Both the position numbers and the translations under genes were made by a program. Positions 5,868-8,619 of a stretch of 8,619 bases of DNA are shown piece after piece; within the stretch, counting starts at the first letter, position 1, and every line of letters begins with the position of its first letter. The notes under the pieces are model-generated. The model saw nothing but the letters and a program-made list of their open reading frames with translations, had not been told where the DNA came from and made no database searches. The DNA is taken from the NCBI GenBank assembly GCA_903908025.1, contig CAIVQM010000183.1, positions 1-8,619 of the forward strand. Reading direction: 5' to 3'. Source of the DNA: an uncultured bacterium. GTDB lineage: Bacteria; Actinomycetota; Actinomycetes; S36-B12.

Positions 5868-5885
5868 TCCCGCACCCGCGGGAGG
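5868..5885 (+). promoter_or_regulatory. Hairpin overlapping the rbfA Shine-Dalgarno
   Basis: TCCCGC (5868-5873) pairs with GCGGGA (5878-5883) across ACCC, covering the first half of GGAGG (5881-5885). A second GGAG at 5889-5892, seven bases from ATG 5900, stays outside the stem and may be the main ribosome binding site. The same arm sequences occur in the large hairpin at 5808-5822, so the two can exchange partners. Confidence 0.5.
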
Positions 5886-5899
5886 AACGGAGCCGGGTC

Positions 5900-6343
5900 A
5901 TGACCAGCGAGGCACGCCAGCGCAAGATGGCCGACCGCATCAAGGTGATCGTCGCCGAGACCCTGGAGAAGCGGATCAAGGATCCGCGCCTGGGCTTCAT
6001 CACGGTCACCGATGTTCGCGTCAGCCCCGACATCCGCGAGGCGTCGGTGTTCTACACCGTCTACGGCGACGACGAGGCGCGCGCATCCACCGCGGCGGCG
6101 CTGGAGTCGGCCAAGGGCGTGCTGCGCTCCGAGGTCGGCAAGCAGACTGGAGTGAAGTTCACTCCGAGCCTCGAGTTCTTCCCGGACGCCATTCCCGAGA
6201 CGGCCGCCCACCTCGAGGAACTGCTGAAGGTGGCGGCTGAGGCCGACGCCGCAGTGCACAAGCAGGCAGCCGGCGCCACGTACGCAGGTGAGGCCGACCC
6301 CTACCGGCATCCCGATGACGACGAGGCCTCGGACGACGCGTGA
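5900..6343 (+). CDS. rbfA: 30S ribosome-binding factor RbfA
   Basis: RbfA binds the 30S neck near 16S rRNA helix 1 and assists final 16S maturation; in E. coli it is a cold-shock protein. The 147-residue product has the KH-type core: RKMADRIKVIVAETLEKRIKDPR spanning 8-30, LGFITVTDVRVSPD at 31-44, ASVFYTVYG at 48-56, then the VGKQTGVKFTPSLEFFPD strand region at 79-96. The C-terminus (131-147) is acidic and disordered. ATG 5900 is preceded by GGAG at seven bases, and the N-terminus matches homologues. It follows a structured 112-base gap after infB, and its stop overlaps the truB start (GTGA), so truB is translationally coupled to it. Confidence 0.96.
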   Translation: MTSEARQRKMADRIKVIVAETLEKRIKDPRLGFITVTDVRVSPDIREASVFYTVYGDDEARASTAAALESAKGVLRSEVGKQTGVKFTPSLEFFPDAIPETAAHLEELLKVAAEADAAVHKQAAGATYAGEADPYRHPDDDEASDDA

Positions 6344-7239
6344 CCCCATCCGGCATCCTGGTCGTCGACAAGCCGACGGGCATGACGTCCCATGACGTCG
6401 TCGGCCGTGTGCGGCGGATCATCGGGACCCGCAAGGTCGGTCATGCCGGCACGCTGGACCCCATGGCGACCGGCGTACTCGTCATCGGTATCGAGCGCGC
6501 GACCCGACTGCTGGGTCTGCTCACCTTGGATGACAAGGAATACCTGACCACCATGCGTTTCGGGTCGTCAACGGTCACTGACGACCGCGAAGGAGAGGTC
6601 ACGGCGCAGGCTCTGCCCGAGCAGGTAGCCGCTCTTGACGAGGCCGCCATCCGCGCAGTGCTCGGCACGCTGGTTGGCACGATTCAGCAGCGCCCCAGCG
6701 CCGTGAGTGCGATCAAGGTCAATGGCCGACGTGCATACGACCGCGTCCGAGCTGGTGAGGATGTTGAACTGCCCGCCCGCACGGTGACGATCTCCCGTAT
6801 CGAGGTGCTGTCTGTCCAGTGGGCCGAGACGCATGTGGATGTCGAAGCAGAAGTCGAATGCAGCACGGGCACCTATGTACGGGCCATTGCGCGTGATGCC
6901 GGAGCAGCGCTCGGCGTCGGGGGACACCTGACGGACTTGCGCCGCACTCGCGTGGGTCCGTTCGCGTTGGCCGAGGCGGTGCCCCTGGACGTGATCGGTG
7001 AAGCGTCGCTGATCAGCCTGGCCGATACGGCGCAGCGCTGCTTCCCCACCTGGTCGGTCGGCGACACGGAGGCACGGGCGGTGACCCTCGGCCAGCGCAT
7101 CGCCTGGGCCGGCCCGGACGTCGAGGGACCGGTGGCCATCGTCGATGCGTCCGGCCGGCTGCTGGCAATGGCCCGACCCGTCGACGAGGTCGCGTCCTAC
7201 CTCGCCGTGCTGGCGGACCCCTCAGCGGCAGCAGGCTGA
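6340..7239 (+). CDS. truB: tRNA pseudouridine(55) synthase TruB
   Basis: TruB converts U55 in the T-loop of most elongator tRNAs to pseudouridine and also acts as a tRNA chaperone. The product has 299 residues. The catalytic motif GHAGTLDPMATGVL is at 34-47 with Asp40 as nucleophile. Other family motifs are GILVVDKPTGMTSHDVV at 5-21, KEYLT at 66-70, AIKVNGRRAYDRVR at 124-137, CSTGTYVRAIARDAG at 174-188 and LRRTRVGPF at 200-208. A C-terminal actinobacterial extension (about 240-292) resembles the small domain that follows the catalytic fold. The GTG start overlaps the rbfA stop by four bases; this is the natural start because the protein begins just before the first conserved strand. Its last 43 bases overlap the convergent transporter gene. 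Confidence 0.97.
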   Translation: MTPSGILVVDKPTGMTSHDVVGRVRRIIGTRKVGHAGTLDPMATGVLVIGIERATRLLGLLTLDDKEYLTTMRFGSSTVTDDREGEVTAQALPEQVAALDEAAIRAVLGTLVGTIQQRPSAVSAIKVNGRRAYDRVRAGEDVELPARTVTISRIEVLSVQWAETHVDVEAEVECSTGTYVRAIARDAGAALGVGGHLTDLRRTRVGPFALAEAVPLDVIGEASLISLADTAQRCFPTWSVGDTEARAVTLGQRIAWAGPDVEGPVAIVDASGRLLAMARPVDEVASYLAVLADPSAAAG

Positions 7240-8619
7240 CGCAGCCAGAACCACGCGATGACGGCGGTGAGGGCACACGCGACGGCCGAGCCGAGCATAA
7301 GCAGGTCGTCGGCGCCACTGAACGATTCCGCGGAAGCATGGAGCAGAGCGGTGGCGTCGGCTACTCGGGGTGGCTGCCCGGATTCGATGAACGACTGCAT
7401 CACTTGCTGAGCGGTGCCGAGTTCCGAAGCGGGTATGCCGTTCGCGGTGAGTTGCCGGCTCAGCCCGTTGTCCGTCAGGAGCTGCAGGGCAACGACGCTC
7501 AGGACCATGCCGAGGCCGCTGCCGATCTGGCTGACGGTCGTCTTGAGAGAAGTGAGTGGGCCGTAGTGATCACCGGTCGCTGCCTGCACGAAGACCTGAG
7601 CCTGTGCGGTGAGCGTGGCCGCCAGCCCCATGCCCGCGATCAGCATTCCGGGCAGGACCAGCGCGTAGGGCGTGCCGAGATGGGTGGTGGCCAGCCAGAG
7701 GAAGCCCACCGCGGAGATGGCGGCACCGATACCGGCGACGAGGTAGGGAGGGCGACTGCGGCTGAGGAACCGCCCTGCGATCGCGCCGCCGATGGAGCCG
7801 ATGACGAAGAACGGCTGCAACAGCATCGCGGCGATGGAGACATCGTCCTGCTGGGCGTACTGGAGCAGATCACTCAGTCCGAGGACGGCCGCGCCCATGA
7901 CGGCGTTCATGAGCAGGCCGACGATCATTGCTGCCACGAACAGGCGAGTGCGCAACAGGCCGAGGGGCAGGAGTGGTGAACTGGCGCGTGATTCCACGAA
8001 GAGCCAGGCAGCGAAGCACAGGCCGCTTGCCGCAAGTGCGATGAACCCCTGCGATTGGCCACCGGGGCTGCTGATCCGGCCCAGTCCGCCGACGAGCCCC
8101 ATGATCGAGAGTGCGAGCAGGACGATGCCCGGCCAGTCGACGGCCCCTCCGCGGATGGTCTCCATGACCGGCAGGAGCCGTGGAGTGAGGGCGAGTGCCA
8201 CCAGGCACATGATCGGAAGGACGACGAAGAGCAGGCGCCAGTTCACGTTGGCGAGAGCACTCCCGCCGACGTTGGCCAGGAAGGTGAGGACCGAGATGTA
8301 CACGCCGAGCATGCCCAGTGCCCGACCGAGCGAGTTTCCGGTGGCAATCCGCTTGACGTACGCGTAGGCGCTGGTGCCCATCGCGCCGTACCCGAGGCCG
8401 GCGAGCACCAGGCCGACGAGGTAGGACCATGCCTGGGGCACGACAGCGATCAGCAGGTTGGCACAGCCGGTCACGACGAATGACCACATCAGCAGGCGTC
8501 GTCGGCCGATGCGATCGGCGAGCAGGCCTGCGGGTACCGCGGTTGCTGCAATCGTCAGGCTGATGGCGCCTGCGCATACTGCGCGCATCGTGCTTGACAG
8601 GGCCATGGATTCGCTGGCA
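7197..8619 (-). CDS. DHA2-type MFS transporter, N-terminus cut by window edge
   Basis: This is a membrane exporter of the major facilitator superfamily, probably the 14-helix drug:H+ antiporter (DHA2) type. The frame is open through the right edge. The ATG at 8606 is probably internal, because motif A (GLLADRIGRRR, residues 27-37 counted from it) normally lies between helices 2 and 3 and only one helix precedes it here. From that ATG I count about 13 hydrophobic segments (near 9-29, 39-58, 62-84, 97-119, 126-145, 158-175, 186-204, 222-244, 257-279, 287-306, 314-336, 359-377, 435-456), so one more upstream makes 14. A polar stretch at 378-433 precedes the last helix, as in DHA2 proteins. The TAG stop at 7197-7199 falls inside truB. 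The substrate cannot be told from sequence; sugar, siderophore or drug export are all possible. It is not expected in this operon. Confidence 0.88.
   Translation of the reverse strand, partial: ASESMALSSTMRAVCAGAISLTIAATAVPAGLLADRIGRRRLLMWSFVVTGCANLLIAVVPQAWSYLVGLVLAGLGYGAMGTSAYAYVKRIATGNSLGRALGMLGVYISVLTFLANVGGSALANVNWRLLFVVLPIMCLVALALTPRLLPVMETIRGGAVDWPGIVLLALSIMGLVGGLGRISSPGGQSQGFIALAASGLCFAAWLFVESRASSPLLPLGLLRTRLFVAAMIVGLLMNAVMGAAVLGLSDLLQYAQQDDVSIAAMLLQPFFVIGSIGGAIAGRFLSRSRPPYLVAGIGAAISAVGFLWLATTHLGTPYALVLPGMLIAGMGLAATLTAQAQVFVQAATGDHYGPLTSLKTTVSQIGSGLGMVLSVVALQLLTDNGLSRQLTANGIPASELGTAQQVMQSFIESGQPPRVADATALLHASAESFSGADDLLMLGSAVACALTAVIAWFWLRQPAAAEGSASTAR

Noticed and set aside
7234..7246. 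GGCTG/CAGCC mini-hairpin at the truB stop as a bidirectional terminator
   Set aside because: The stem has only five pairs, no T-run flanks it on either strand, and it lies inside the transporter coding sequence.
7338..8483. Plus-strand open frames within the transporter region
   Set aside because: Their products are Glu/Gly/His/Arg-rich without domains, while the minus strand encodes regularly spaced membrane helices and MFS motif A.
8604..8606. ATG at 8606 as the true transporter start
   Set aside because: It would leave only one helix before motif A, and the frame is open beyond it to the window edge, so the gene most likely begins outside.
1..8619. Mobile elements, CRISPR arrays, tRNA/rRNA genes
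   Set aside because: I saw no transposase or integrase, no regular spacer-repeat pattern, and no cloverleaf or rRNA-like sequence; the only tandem repeats are in-frame within infB.

Overview
This is a GC-rich chromosomal segment from an actinomycete. It carries the conserved nusA-infB (ribosome maturation and translation initiation) cluster. The evidence for Actinomycetota is the very high GC content, the order ferritin-like gene / rimP / nusA / ylxR / infB / rbfA / truB, a short NusA without C-terminal AR repeats, and an IF2 with a long Ala/Pro/Gly-rich N-terminal region. I would guess a Propionibacteriales-like lineage, but the window does not prove it.

Layout. Positions 1-854 (minus strand) hold two overlapping genes for ferritin-like helical proteins: a probable Tat-exported lipoprotein (357-854) and a signal-less DUF4439-type protein that leaves the window at base 1. 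A divergent 84-base gap (855-938) carries the probable operon promoter. The plus strand then reads rimP (939-1484), nusA (1489-2508), ylxR (2514-2804), infB (2965-5787), rbfA (5900-6343) and truB (6340-7239). Spacing is tight or overlapping, except for a 160-base leader before infB and a 112-base leader before rbfA. From 7197 to the right edge a minus-strand DHA2-type MFS transporter faces the operon, and its 3' end overlaps that of truB by 43 bases.

How the genes work together. RimP and RbfA mature the 30S subunit, NusA modulates RNA polymerase pausing and antitermination, YlxR is a small nucleic-acid-binding partner, IF2 delivers initiator tRNA, and TruB makes Psi55 in tRNA. One long transcript would co-produce transcription-elongation and 30S/initiation factors. 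The transporter and the ferritin-like pair are neighbours, not obvious members of this pathway.

The genes themselves are well known. The less ordinary signals are in the gaps. Between ylxR and infB, a chain of five tiny reading frames runs from the ylxR stop almost to the infB ribosome binding site, each joined to the next by a 4-base NTGA overlap. The infB-rbfA gap holds three hairpins whose arms can re-pair with one another and hide the rbfA ribosome binding site. infB has a Shine-Dalgarno-spaced internal ATG at the end of its disordered region. I see no mobile element, CRISPR array, tRNA or rRNA, and no clear undescribed multi-gene system.
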